IMG/VR virus record: IMGVR_UViG_3300025655_000260
Location: 1-25,466 of that record
Length of the DNA: 25,466 nucleotides
Source: a virus
Reading direction: 5' to 3' (one strand)
How positions within the stretch are numbered: position 1 is the stretch's first letter; each line of letters starts with the position of its first letter. The notes below the pieces were generated by a model. That model searched no databases, was not told where the DNA came from, and was given only the letters and a program-made list of their open reading frames with translations. A program made the translations under genes and the position numbers. Below, piece after piece: positions 5,679 through 13,038 of the stretch.

Positions 5679-7326
5679 GCAAAAGGTACTAGGTGCCGCT
5701 GCTGGGGTGGCATTGGCGCTGAGCAGTTCGGCCAGTACCTTTGATCCTACTTATGAAGCCTCAGTTCTCAGCCGCTTTGATCCTACTGCTGTATTGCTCG
5801 GCTACCAAAAAGATTGGATAGCCGACGAAGCCCCATTAAAGATTGGCGAGAAGTCACGCCGAACTGGGCTCACTTGGGCTGAGGCATGTGATGCTTCACT
5901 GTCTGCCAGTGCGGCACGCGGCCAAGGTGGGACCAATCATTTCTATGTGGGTTCCAACAAAGAAATGGCGCGGGAGTTTATTGATGCGGCGGCAATGTGG
6001 GCCAAGGTATTTAATAAAGCGGCTGGCGAGATCCAAGAAGAATTATTTATTGACGATGGTCAGGAAGGTAAAGAGATCCTGACCTTCTGCATTTACTTTG
6101 CATCCGGCTTTAAAATTCAAGCGCTATCCAGTAACCCAGCAAACTTACGGGGTATGCAGGGTAATGTCACCATTGATGAGGCCGCATTCCACGAGAAGCT
6201 AGCCGAAGTCCTTAAGGCCGCTTTAGCGCTCACTATGTGGGGCGCAAAGATACGCTTGATCTCCACCCACAACGGCACCGATAACTTATTCAATACCCTG
6301 ATTAACGATTCCCGTGCGGGTAAAAAAGATTACTCAGTGCACCGCATCACCTTAGATGATGCCTGCGCCGATGGCCTATACAAACGTATCTGTCAGGTAC
6401 GCGGTAAAGAGTGGAGCCAAGCGGCTGAGGATGAATGGAAAGCAGGCTTGATCAAAGCCACTGCAACCGAAGAAGACGCCCAAGAAGAATACTACTGTGT
6501 ACCTAAGAACGGCGGCGGCGCTTACATTAGCCGTGGCCTGCGTGAACGCGCCGCGATACTCGATGCTCCCGTGCTGCGCTTTACCGGATCAACTTTGTTT
6601 AACCAAGCCAGCGAACATGCCCGTAAGGGTGAGATGCAAGAATGGTTAGAGCAAGAGCTTGAGACTGTGCTTAAGAACTTGCCTGTAAATCTACGCCATG
6701 CACTTGGTGAAGACTTTGCGCGGAGTGGCGACTTAACCGTGTTCGCTCCAATCACTGTTGAAGAAAACACTAAGCGTACTGTGCCGTTTTTAGTTGAGTT
6801 AAAAAACGTGCCGTTTAAGCAGCAAGAACAAGCGCTGTATTATATCTGTGATCGCCTGCCAAGGCGGGATGGTATCTATCTCGATGCCCGTGGTAACGGC
6901 CAATATTTAGCCGAGCAAGCCCGTTATAAGTACGGTGCCGAGGTGGTTGAGGTCATGCTGTCGGTGGCTTTCTATCGCGAGAACATGCCACGCTTTAAAG
7001 CCTTATTTGAAGACGATGAGATCTTGCTGCCTAAGCATGAGGATGTGATTACCGACTTAGGCCAGATCCAAATCTATCGTGGTGTGCCAGGCATTGACGA
7101 TAGCCGCACCACTGGCAGCGATGGTAACAAGCGCCACGGCGATAGTGCAGTCGCTATCTTCTTAGGGATCTTGGCGTCAAAAGCCGACATCACTCGTTAT
7201 GAACTGCACACCATTAAAGCCGAGCAAGATGAGCAACACCGCAAATTCTTTGGCACAGCCGCCGATAACAACCGATTTGAAGACAGACCGCACCAAGACT
7301 TACGCGGCAAAGGGATAAGACTATGA
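5668..7326 (+). CDS. Large terminase subunit, Mu gp28-like ATPase and nuclease
   Basis: The 552-residue DNA-packaging motor has an ATPase domain with a Walker A variant, GEKSRRTGLTW at 60-70 (Mu-type, with the RRTG form instead of the canonical GKT). Walker B is VTIDEAAF at 167-174 (D170, E171), and STHNG at 199-203 is motif III. The RNase H-like nuclease shows acidic residues in GEDFARSGD (D349), LDARGNG (D406) and HGDSAVA (D492). I chose the ATG at 5668 because AGGTGA sits 5 bases upstream; GTG 5659 and ATG 5662 are less likely. The first 23 residues look like a signal peptide, which is odd for this family. The stop overlaps the portal start (ATGA). Confidence 0.92.
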   Translation: MSIKQKVLGAAAGVALALSSSASTFDPTYEASVLSRFDPTAVLLGYQKDWIADEAPLKIGEKSRRTGLTWAEACDASLSASAARGQGGTNHFYVGSNKEMAREFIDAAAMWAKVFNKAAGEIQEELFIDDGQEGKEILTFCIYFASGFKIQALSSNPANLRGMQGNVTIDEAAFHEKLAEVLKAALALTMWGAKIRLISTHNGTDNLFNTLINDSRAGKKDYSVHRITLDDACADGLYKRICQVRGKEWSQAAEDEWKAGLIKATATEEDAQEEYYCVPKNGGGAYISRGLRERAAILDAPVLRFTGSTLFNQASEHARKGEMQEWLEQELETVLKNLPVNLRHALGEDFARSGDLTVFAPITVEENTKRTVPFLVELKNVPFKQQEQALYYICDRLPRRDGIYLDARGNGQYLAEQARYKYGAEVVEVMLSVAFYRENMPRFKALFEDDEILLPKHEDVITDLGQIQIYRGVPGIDDSRTTGSDGNKRHGDSAVAIFLGILASKADITRYELHTIKAEQDEQHRKFFGTAADNNRFEDRPHQDLRGKGIRL

Positions 7327-8888
7327 GCAGCATTTTAGACCCGTCCACGGGCCAGCCTTTTAAAGTCGATCAGCAGGTAATGAGTACTGATATTGCCCGT
7401 GCTTATACCACTGGGGTGCGCAATCCACGCGCCAACCCAGTAGCGTCAAGTTTAACGCCCCACCGTTTGGCGGCTGTGCTGCGTAGTGTGATCGACGGTA
7501 ACGACCCCGAAGCCTACATGACGCTGGCCGAAGAAATTGAAGAGCGCGATCTGCATTACTCGGCGCAGCTGCGAACCCGCAAGTTAGCTGTGGCCGCAAT
7601 AGCACCAACCGTGGAAGCGGCCAGTGATGAAGCTATTGATGTGCTAATGGCTGAACGTGTGCGGGAGATCATGGACGATGACCAAATCCCTGAGTTGTTT
7701 TTCGACTTGCTCGATGGCCTAGGTAAAGGCTTGGCCGTGGTGCAAATTCTTTGGGATACCCAATCAACCCCATGGAAACCACAGGATTATAAATGGGTAG
7801 ACCCACGCTACTTACGTCAAGACCAAGAAACGCTTGAGCAGATATTGTTGATTAGCGAAGATGCGCCAATGGGTGCACCACTTGATCCATACAAGTTTAT
7901 CTTACACACGCCACGTTCCAAATCTGGTAGCGTGTGGCGCAATGGCCTAGCGCGTTTAGTCGCTGTGATGTACATGCTTAAGTCGTTCACCATTCGAGAT
8001 TGGTGGGCGTTCGCTGAGGTGTTTGGCATCCCAGTGCGCATTGGTAAGTACGGCGCGAACGCCAGCACAGATGACATTGATACCTTGATTAATGCTATTG
8101 GCCGAATTGCCAGCGATGCGGGGGCAGTGATCCCCGAGTCAATGAAAATCGAAATGGTTGAAACGGCCAAGGGCAATGGCGGTAATACCCTGTTTGAGAA
8201 CATGGCACGTTGGTGTGATGAGCAAGTCTCAAAAGCGGTACTCGGCCAAACCATGACCGCTGATAACGGCAGCTCGCAATCGCAAGCGACTGTGCATAAC
8301 GAAGTGCGGATCGACATAGCCAAATGGGATGCGCGGCAACTTGAGTCATCAATCAATGAGTACCTGATAAAGCCATACATCATCCTTAACTGGGGTGTGC
8401 AGTTACGTTATCCGAAAGTGCGGATCAAGGTGCCTGAGCCAGAAGATTTAAAGATGTTTGTCGAAAGCATCACGCCATTAGTTGACCGTGGCCTAAAAGT
8501 CTCGACCTCTGAAATGTCTGATAAGTTTGGTTTGAGTACGGTTAAAGATGGCGATGAAACCTTAGTGCCGCTACAGTCTGCCAGTATGCTTGATATGCCG
8601 ATTGCAACGAATCGCCAGCATGAGCAGCGTATAGCTATTAACCGCGTGATGAATACTGCGGAAGCTGAGATTGATGCACTGACTAATGAGGCTATGAGCG
8701 AGTGGGAACAAGTCGCTGACGAGTTTATGAATCCGATTATTGAACTTGCTAACAAGTCAGCCAGCTATGAGCAGTTCGCAGCAGGCTTGCCAGCATTGCA
8801 AGAGCAGCTCGGCGCGGAACAGTTCATTGCCCAAATGGCGCAGTACATGTTTCAGCTGCGTGGATTAGGAGATGCGCAAGATGGCTAA
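7323..8888 (+). CDS. Portal protein, DUF935 family (Mu gp29-like)
   Basis: The 521-residue protein is the DUF935 portal. It has an early ITPxxLAxxL-like helix (SSLTPHRLAAVLRSVIDGN), EEIEERDLHYSAQLRTRKLA at about 69-88 and WKPQDYKWVDPRYLRQD. A core SFTIRDWWAFAEVFGIPVRI carries the characteristic WWxFxExFGxPxRxGKY signature, followed by LGQTMTAD and NEYLIKPYIILNWG. It forms the ring through which DNA enters and leaves the head. The ATGA overlap with the terminase stop and the 8-base overlap with gene F keep the packaging block coupled. Its length is normal for the family. Confidence 0.92.
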   Translation: MSSILDPSTGQPFKVDQQVMSTDIARAYTTGVRNPRANPVASSLTPHRLAAVLRSVIDGNDPEAYMTLAEEIEERDLHYSAQLRTRKLAVAAIAPTVEAASDEAIDVLMAERVREIMDDDQIPELFFDLLDGLGKGLAVVQILWDTQSTPWKPQDYKWVDPRYLRQDQETLEQILLISEDAPMGAPLDPYKFILHTPRSKSGSVWRNGLARLVAVMYMLKSFTIRDWWAFAEVFGIPVRIGKYGANASTDDIDTLINAIGRIASDAGAVIPESMKIEMVETAKGNGGNTLFENMARWCDEQVSKAVLGQTMTADNGSSQSQATVHNEVRIDIAKWDARQLESSINEYLIKPYIILNWGVQLRYPKVRIKVPEPEDLKMFVESITPLVDRGLKVSTSEMSDKFGLSTVKDGDETLVPLQSASMLDMPIATNRQHEQRIAINRVMNTAEAEIDALTNEAMSEWEQVADEFMNPIIELANKSASYEQFAAGLPALQEQLGAEQFIAQMAQYMFQLRGLGDAQDG

Positions 8889-9669
8889 AGCTCCGAATAC
8901 ATTTGTCCCCAAAGAGGCGCTTGAGTGGTTCAAGCGCAAAGGCATAAAGCCAGGCTTTGACTATCGCGATGTGTGGTTGGAAGAACAAGCTAACTCCTTT
9001 ACTGTGGCCAAGATGCTGAATGCCGATTTGCTAGTTGACGTTAAGCAGCTGATTGTGGAAGCCAAAATCCAAGGCCAAACCTTTGAACAGTTCCGCGATA
9101 TCCTTAAACCGCTATTAGTAAAGTCCGGTTGGTGGGGTGTGCAGACCATGCAAGATCCATTGACCGAAGAAACTAAGCTGGTGCAACTGGGTAGCGAAGG
9201 CCGTATAAAGACCATTTATAAAACCAACATGCGCACCGCCAGAAGCGCAGGCCAATGGGAACGTATCCAACGCACTAAACGCACCTTGCCCTATTTGCTT
9301 TATCAACTGGGGCCAAGTGAGCAACACCGCATTGAGCATCTAAAGTGGAATAACACTTTGTTGCCTGCTGATGATCCATGGTGGGACGTTCACATGGCAC
9401 CAAACGGTTGGGGCTGCAAATGTTGGATAAGGCAAGTCTCGCAGTATGAAGCCGACAAGTTGATCGCCTCGGGTAAAGTGTCTACCACTTCACCCGCTAG
9501 TAAAAATAAGCGCTGGGTAAATCGGCGCACAGGCGAAGTGGAAGAACTGCCGGAGGGGATTGATCCAGGTTGGAACTACAACCCAGGCAAAGGGCGTGAA
9601 AGTATGCTTGCCAATGACCTATCTGAAAAAGAAGCGCGAATGCGTCAAACGCTCGCTACTGATGCTTAA
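8881..9669 (+). CDS. Minor head protein F, SPP1 gp7-type head morphogenesis (Mu gp30-like)
   Basis: The 262-residue protein contains the phage Mu F / SPP1 gp7 domain: IYKTNMRTARSAGQWERI, YLLYQLGPSEQHRIEHLKWN, then LPADDPWWDVHMAPNGWGCK followed by CWIRQVS (about 112-190), with the diagnostic NGWGCKCW. In Mu, F is a minor capsid component needed for head assembly and protection of the injected DNA. ATG 8881 is preferred over ATG 8872 because AGGAG at 8867-8871 is 9 bases upstream of it. The overlap with the portal stop (8881-8888) has the same ATG-within-stop arrangement. Mu's next gene, G, is missing here and is found instead at 13038. Confidence 0.9.
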   Translation: MAKAPNTFVPKEALEWFKRKGIKPGFDYRDVWLEEQANSFTVAKMLNADLLVDVKQLIVEAKIQGQTFEQFRDILKPLLVKSGWWGVQTMQDPLTEETKLVQLGSEGRIKTIYKTNMRTARSAGQWERIQRTKRTLPYLLYQLGPSEQHRIEHLKWNNTLLPADDPWWDVHMAPNGWGCKCWIRQVSQYEADKLIASGKVSTTSPASKNKRWVNRRTGEVEELPEGIDPGWNYNPGKGRESMLANDLSEKEARMRQTLATDA

Positions 9670-9723
9670 CTGACTACTGGCTACAAAGTTACTCGCAAAA
9701 AAGTTTAAACGTCTGTGGGAAGA

Positions 9724-9740
9724 TTTAAACAGGGTTTAAA
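9724..9740. repeat. Palindrome copy 2 (TTTAAAC-agg-GTTTAAA)
   Basis: This is a perfect match to TTTAAACNNNGTTTAAA, extended to GTTTAAAC on its right side. A third GTTTAAAC half-site lies 20 bp to the left (9703-9710). It sits 54 bp after the F stop codon and just before a terminator. Any regulatory role is inferred. Confidence 0.75.
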
Positions 9741-9761
9741 CTAGGTTGCGCTGGTTGTTTT

Positions 9762-9801
9762 AGGTTGGCTTGCCGTTGTTCGCTTGCCAACCTGTTTTTT
9801 T
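9762..9801 (+). terminator. Terminator after gene F
   Basis: Arms AGGTTGGC (9762-9769) and GCCAACCT (9786-9793) pair perfectly over 8 bp around a 16-nt loop, followed by G and seven Ts (9795-9801). It closes the lysis-to-F transcription unit. Confidence 0.8.
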
Positions 9802-9882
9802 AGGGTAATCTTTAAGCCCTCATGTTCTTGCTATCAATCTGCATTCGTCTCTCTTTCCCCAATAATTAAACCCCACTATTAG

Positions 9883-9918
9883 AGCAACCGACGTTATTTA
9901 TCGTCAGTTGCTTTTTTT
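9883..9918 (+). terminator. Second terminator before protease I
   Basis: The 11-nt arms AGCAACCGACG (9883-9893) and CGTCAGTTGCT (9902-9912) pair with a single C-A mismatch around an 8-nt loop and end in seven Ts. The left arm is part of an 18-base sequence shared exactly with the gp45 spike gene at 21285-21302. Confidence 0.8.
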
Positions 9919-9974
9919 ATGCATGCTGAACTCCGTTGTTAATCAATATCAGATTACCCATACCAACCACGATT

Positions 9975-9991
9975 AGGAGGTTGATATGTAA
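9975..9991 (+). promoter_or_regulatory. Strong ribosome-binding site with immediate start-stop (ATG TAA)
   Basis: A consensus AGGAGG (9975-9980) is followed after 5 bases by ATG and at once by TAA (9986-9991), 20 bp before the protease I start codon. It is the best Shine-Dalgarno match I noticed in the window, yet it serves a one-codon frame. It may load and recycle ribosomes ahead of gene I or be a relic of a lost gene start. Confidence 0.45.
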
Positions 9992-10011
9992 TTCTTAACG
10001 GAGTTTAACCC

Positions 10012-10968
10012 ATGTCAGTCACTGCCCTAACAGCGCTTTGCTTCAACATGATGGCACTCGAAGCCAATGCGCCAGGCATTTGGCTGCCGATGATACCCGC
10101 AGGAAACTTTACAGGGATTGATGGCCGTTCATGGATGAACCCTAATCCTGATGCTGTCGTCGCTAGCTTTACTAAAAAACGTCCCTTCGACGTTGAACAC
10201 GCCACTCATCTAAAAGCGCCAAATGGCGAACCCGCTCCGGCTTACGGTTGGATAACCAAACTTGAAAACCGAGCTGGTGAGATTTGGGGTTATGTCGAGT
10301 GGAATGCCGAAGGCCGCGAAATGATTGATGAGAAGAAGTATGCCTTCTACTCACCAGGCTTTGCCCATGATCCAGCGACAGGCATTGTCTACAGCCTAGC
10401 AAGCGCTGGCCTCACTAACAGCCCAAACCTAGATGTACCAGCCCTAAACAGAAAAGAGGATGACCCAATGAAGCTGCCAAAGCTTTTGACTGATCTGCTT
10501 GGCCTTGCAGAAGATGCCAGCGCAGAACAAGCCGTAGTTGCGATTAACGCAATTAAGCAAGCCGAACAGATTGCGCTTAACCGCAGCAATACACCGGACT
10601 TAAACAAGTTCATTCCCATTGAGACGCACCAAGTCGCGCTTAACCGTGCCACCACGGCAGAGACTGCGCTCAAGGCCATTACAGATAAAGAAATTGATGC
10701 ACTGGTACAAACCGCCATTGATAGCGGCAAGGTCGCACCGGCTAACAAAGATATGTATGTCGGCCTTTGTCGTAGTGAAGGTGGCATTGAACAGTTCAAG
10801 GCATTCATAGGTACAGCGCCAGTGATTGCGACTAACGCACAGAAGAAGCCGCCTGTTACTGAAAAGGGTGAAGGCGAACTGACTGCTGATGAAGTGGCTA
10901 TGTGTCGTGCAATGAACGTCACACCAGAAAGCTGGATTGCTTCTCGTCACCACAAACCGAATTACTAA
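10012..10968 (+). CDS. Prohead protease I with in-frame scaffold region (Mu gp32-like)
   Basis: The 318-residue protein has an N-terminal protease half resembling Mu I. It has an early GTFTG-like turn (GNFTGIDGRSW), the conserved His in FDVEHATH (H63), YAFYSPGF at 110-117 and SAGLTNSP at 131-138 with the probable catalytic Ser (S131). From about residue 153 the sequence becomes helical and charged with Ala/Glu/Lys-rich segments, the scaffold region, ending in a short basic tail (ASRHHKPNY). In Mu, protease I removes the scaffold before DNA packaging. GGAG at 10000-10003 supports ATG 10012. It follows the 342-bp gap and probably begins a new transcription unit (Mu has a late promoter at this point). 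Confidence 0.88.
   Translation: MSVTALTALCFNMMALEANAPGIWLPMIPAGNFTGIDGRSWMNPNPDAVVASFTKKRPFDVEHATHLKAPNGEPAPAYGWITKLENRAGEIWGYVEWNAEGREMIDEKKYAFYSPGFAHDPATGIVYSLASAGLTNSPNLDVPALNRKEDDPMKLPKLLTDLLGLAEDASAEQAVVAINAIKQAEQIALNRSNTPDLNKFIPIETHQVALNRATTAETALKAITDKEIDALVQTAIDSGKVAPANKDMYVGLCRSEGGIEQFKAFIGTAPVIATNAQKKPPVTEKGEGELTADEVAMCRAMNVTPESWIASRHHKPNY
10468..10968 (+). CDS. Internal scaffold protein Z, nested in frame in gene I
   Basis: An internal AGAGGA (10455-10460) lies 7 bases before an in-frame ATG (residue 153 of protease I), which would yield a 166-residue protein identical to the protease C-terminus. This is the arrangement known for Mu genes I and Z and for several other phages, where the independent product is the scaffold around which capsid subunits assemble. 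The predicted product is mostly helical with an acidic N-terminal part (KLLTDLLGLAEDASAEQAV). The start is inferred from sequence and precedent. Confidence 0.6.
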   Translation: MKLPKLLTDLLGLAEDASAEQAVVAINAIKQAEQIALNRSNTPDLNKFIPIETHQVALNRATTAETALKAITDKEIDALVQTAIDSGKVAPANKDMYVGLCRSEGGIEQFKAFIGTAPVIATNAQKKPPVTEKGEGELTADEVAMCRAMNVTPESWIASRHHKPNY

Positions 10969-10983
10969 CAGGGGTTATCCACC

Positions 10984-11883
10984 ATGGCTTTTACTCAAGC
11001 ACAGATTATTGAAGCGTTAACGATTGGCAGTAATGCTGCGTTCACGCAAGGTCTAGGCGCAATCACTCCACAGTGGGACAAGATTGCAACTAAGGTTCCA
11101 TCGTCAGGCAGTGCCGAGTTTTACGGCTGGTTGAAAGACTTGCCAGGCATCACCGAATGGGTGAGCGATCGTATGCTGGTTGAACTGGGTTCAAACGGTT
11201 ATCAGATCATCAACAAGAACTATGAAGCCTCCATCAAAATCAAACGGACTGATTTAGATGATGACTTGATTGGCAAGTACAGCGTGCTTGCATCTGCATG
11301 GGGCCGTGAATCAGCACTGTTCCCAGACAAAAACTGTTATGGCCTATTGGCGGCTGGCTTCTCTACGCTGTGCTTTGACGGTCAAAACTATTTCGATACT
11401 GATCACCCGCTGGAAACTACCCCAGCCACAACCTATTCAAACGTGGTCGGTGATCCTTCAACTGATACGGGTTCACCTTGGTTCTTACTCGACAATAGCC
11501 AATTGCTAATGCCGATTATTTATCAAGACCGTAAGCCACTCATGCTTGAGTTCGTGGGTGCAACATCGGAATACGCATGGTTTAACAACATGGTTGCCCA
11601 AGGTGTAGATGGCCGTGCTGGCTTTGGTTTCAGCTTCCCGCAAATTGCGATTGGTTCAAAGGCTGCGTTAACAGAAGCCAACTTTGAAGCGGGTAAACAG
11701 TTACTGGCTGGTATGAAAAAAACCAACGGCACACCGCTTGGCACTATGGCAACCACTATTGTTGTTGGTCCTAGTAACGAAGCCGCAGCACGTTTGATTG
11801 TAGGTCGCCAGCTATTGGCAAACGGTGGTTCAAACATCTACTACAACAACGTCGAGATCGTCGTTTCTCGTTACTTACCTTAA
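10984..11883 (+). CDS. Major head subunit T (Mu gp34-like major capsid protein)
   Basis: The 299-residue protein matches the Mu-like major head subunit gpT family. It has the opening TQAQIIEALTIGSNAAFTQG, the conserved EFYGWLKDLPGITEWVSDR, and NYEASIKIKRTDLDDDLIGK at about 79-98, with FDTDHPLE, and RLIVGRQLLANGGSNIYYN near the end. It forms the icosahedral shell on scaffold Z. GGGG at 10972-10975 precedes ATG 10984. The gene ends before a perfect hairpin at 11909-11930, as expected for a highly expressed capsid gene with its own transcript end. Confidence 0.92.
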   Translation: MAFTQAQIIEALTIGSNAAFTQGLGAITPQWDKIATKVPSSGSAEFYGWLKDLPGITEWVSDRMLVELGSNGYQIINKNYEASIKIKRTDLDDDLIGKYSVLASAWGRESALFPDKNCYGLLAAGFSTLCFDGQNYFDTDHPLETTPATTYSNVVGDPSTDTGSPWFLLDNSQLLMPIIYQDRKPLMLEFVGATSEYAWFNNMVAQGVDGRAGFGFSFPQIAIGSKAALTEANFEAGKQLLAGMKKTNGTPLGTMATTIVVGPSNEAAARLIVGRQLLANGGSNIYYNNVEIVVSRYLP

Positions 11884-11908
11884 CTAAGGTTGGGCAGGTA
11901 AGCATTAG

Positions 11909-11935
11909 ATAGGCGGTATTTACCGCCTATTTAAA
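11909..11935 (+). terminator. Hairpin after the major capsid gene
   Basis: Perfect 10-bp arms ATAGGCGGTA (11909-11918) and TACCGCCTAT (11921-11930) leave only a 2-nt spacer, so the effective loop is four or more nucleotides. Only TTT follows, so it may attenuate or stabilise the capsid mRNA rather than fully terminate. Its last base is the first base of palindrome copy 3. Confidence 0.55.
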
Positions 11936-11946
11936 CCTTGTTTAAA
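11930..11946. repeat. Palindrome copy 3 (TTTAAAC-ctt-GTTTAAA)
   Basis: This perfect copy of the phage-wide palindrome abuts the capsid hairpin on its left and the AAGGAG ribosome-binding site of the gp35-like gene on its right (start codon at 11958). A protein bound here would sit inside the leader of that gene rather than upstream of a promoter for it. Confidence 0.75.
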
Positions 11947-11957
11947 AGGAGTTCAAC

Positions 11958-12593
11958 GTGAGTGGACAACAAACTAAAGCGCAGAAAGCTAAGGCCGTTG
12001 CGGCCAATGGAGTTGCACCAGTGGCAACGGATACTGCCATCAATGCGCCGCAAACCGAACAGAACGCGGCCGTAAATAGCGATGAAGCCAAAGCCAAAGC
12101 TGATGCAGAAGCAAAAGCTAAGGCAGAAGCAGACGCGTTAGCCAAGGAACAGGAAGAAGCCAAGGCTAAACAGCAAGCAGAAGAACAGGCTAAAGCAGAA
12201 GCTGAGGCGAAAGCTAAAGCGGAAGAACAAGCCAAAATCAACCTAGCAAATCAGAAAGGTTCAAATGAAGGTTATGTATCGCAAGGTAATGATGTCGCTA
12301 ATGGTGCTAACGGTAATGCTCTGCACATCCTTGGAGCCTTTACAGTACGCGCTAAAACGGACGCTGGATTTTGGCGCTCGGGTGTGCAGTTCCATCGTCT
12401 CACAGAAACATTGGTGCTCGTGGTTGATGGGGATCATGTCGGTCAGAACGATGTATCTACGCTTGAGCATGATGCAGAGCGCGTGGTGTGCCTCAGTCGT
12501 GAAAAGGCTCAGCGTGTCCACAGTGAACCCCACTTGGTCGTGGTCGATGTTGAACTTGAAGACCTTATCGATCCAGCCAGTGTAATTAAATAG
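11958..12593 (+). CDS. gp35-like head protein with Ala/Lys/Glu coiled coil and FluMu_N-type domain
   Basis: The 211-residue protein starts at GTG with AAGGAG 6 bases upstream. Residues about 42-95 are a low-complexity helix built from Ala, Lys and Glu (EAKAKADAEAKAKAEADALA), TolA-like and probably a rod or coiled coil. The DNA beneath (about 12081-12240) is a degenerate short repeat prone to length change. Residues about 126-211 contain GAFTVRAKTDAGFWRSGVQF, the motif of the Mu-like FluMu_N / HI1506-related domain, ending in a short acidic helix. The position after the capsid gene matches Mu gp35. Its exact virion role is not established to my knowledge. Confidence 0.75.
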   Translation: MSGQQTKAQKAKAVAANGVAPVATDTAINAPQTEQNAAVNSDEAKAKADAEAKAKAEADALAKEQEEAKAKQQAEEQAKAEAEAKAKAEEQAKINLANQKGSNEGYVSQGNDVANGANGNALHILGAFTVRAKTDAGFWRSGVQFHRLTETLVLVVDGDHVGQNDVSTLEHDAERVVCLSREKAQRVHSEPHLVVVDVELEDLIDPASVIK

Positions 12594-12606
12594 TAAGGCG
12601 GCAGTG

Positions 12607-13038
12607 ATGGCAGTTTATGCAACTAAGCAAGACCTGATTGATCGTGATGAGTCGATGCTGTGGAACTTTGCGATTGATCGCACCACAAGCGAGCTAAGCG
12701 ATACCGTTATCAATCAAGCGTTGGAGCAAGCAGATGATGAGATTAACTCATTCCTTACCCGCTATGTGCTGCCCTTGGCCGTAGTGCCAAGCATGCTCAA
12801 TAAACTCGCCATCACTATCGCATTCTACTGGTTAGCGGATCGTGACCAGCAGGCCACTAACTTGTTAGAAGAGCGCTACAAAATGGCGCTTACCACATTA
12901 AGGGAAATTGGCGCAGGGAAGCGCGACCTAGGTTTACCCGTGACCGATAAGCCCACTGAAACCAGTTTAGGCAAGGTGGAGTTAGTGCAAAGCAATGAGC
13001 GCATCTTTACCCGCGATAGCTTACGGGGCGTTCTGTAA
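12607..13038 (+). CDS. DUF1320 protein, head-tail connector region (Mu gp36-like)
   Basis: The 143-residue protein has the DUF1320 pattern: YATKQDLIDRDESMLWNFA, VINQALEQADDEINSFLTRY, VPSMLNKLAITIAFYWLADR and the end motif GKRDLGL. Proteins of this family are mainly helical and resemble head-completion adaptors; in Mu-like phages they sit between gp35 and gp37. The start at ATG 12607 is preferred; GTG 12604 directly before it is also possible (AAGG at 12595-12598). The stop overlaps the next start by one base (TAATG). Confidence 0.85.
   Translation: MAVYATKQDLIDRDESMLWNFAIDRTTSELSDTVINQALEQADDEINSFLTRYVLPLAVVPSMLNKLAITIAFYWLADRDQQATNLLEERYKMALTTLREIGAGKRDLGLPVTDKPTETSLGKVELVQSNERIFTRDSLRGVL

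Larger units (their letters stand above)
9670..10011. other. Gene-free gap between F and protease I (342 bp)
   Basis: No credible coding frame is present. The only frames seen are tiny and lack ribosome-binding sites, for example 15 codons from 9826. Contents in order: a single GTTTAAAC half-site (9703-9710), the palindrome (9724-9740), two rho-independent terminators (9762-9801 and 9883-9918), a strong ribosome-binding site followed by ATG TAA (9975-9991), and the normal ribosome-binding site of protease I. In Mu this interval holds gene G, so the gap may be a scar of its relocation. Confidence 0.7.

Noticed and set aside
7817-8383. A 188-codon minus-strand frame inside the portal gene
   Set aside because: It is antisense to a strongly conserved DUF935 gene, with a low-quality Ser-rich translation typical of a shadow frame. 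All other minus-strand frames were dismissed for the same reason.
9936-9964. Possible sigma70 promoter (TTGTTA with a CATACC-like -10) before protease I
   Set aside because: The -10 match is poor, and Mu-type promoters at this point depend on an activator, so I cannot support a position.
10389-10922. A 177-codon minus-strand frame opposite the scaffold region
   Set aside because: It mirrors the Ala-rich scaffold codons and has no ribosome-binding site or recognisable motif.
11942-12241. A minus-strand frame rich in Ala, Ser and Leu opposite the gp35-like gene
   Set aside because: It is only the complement of the Ala/Lys/Glu codon repeat and carries no independent coding evidence.
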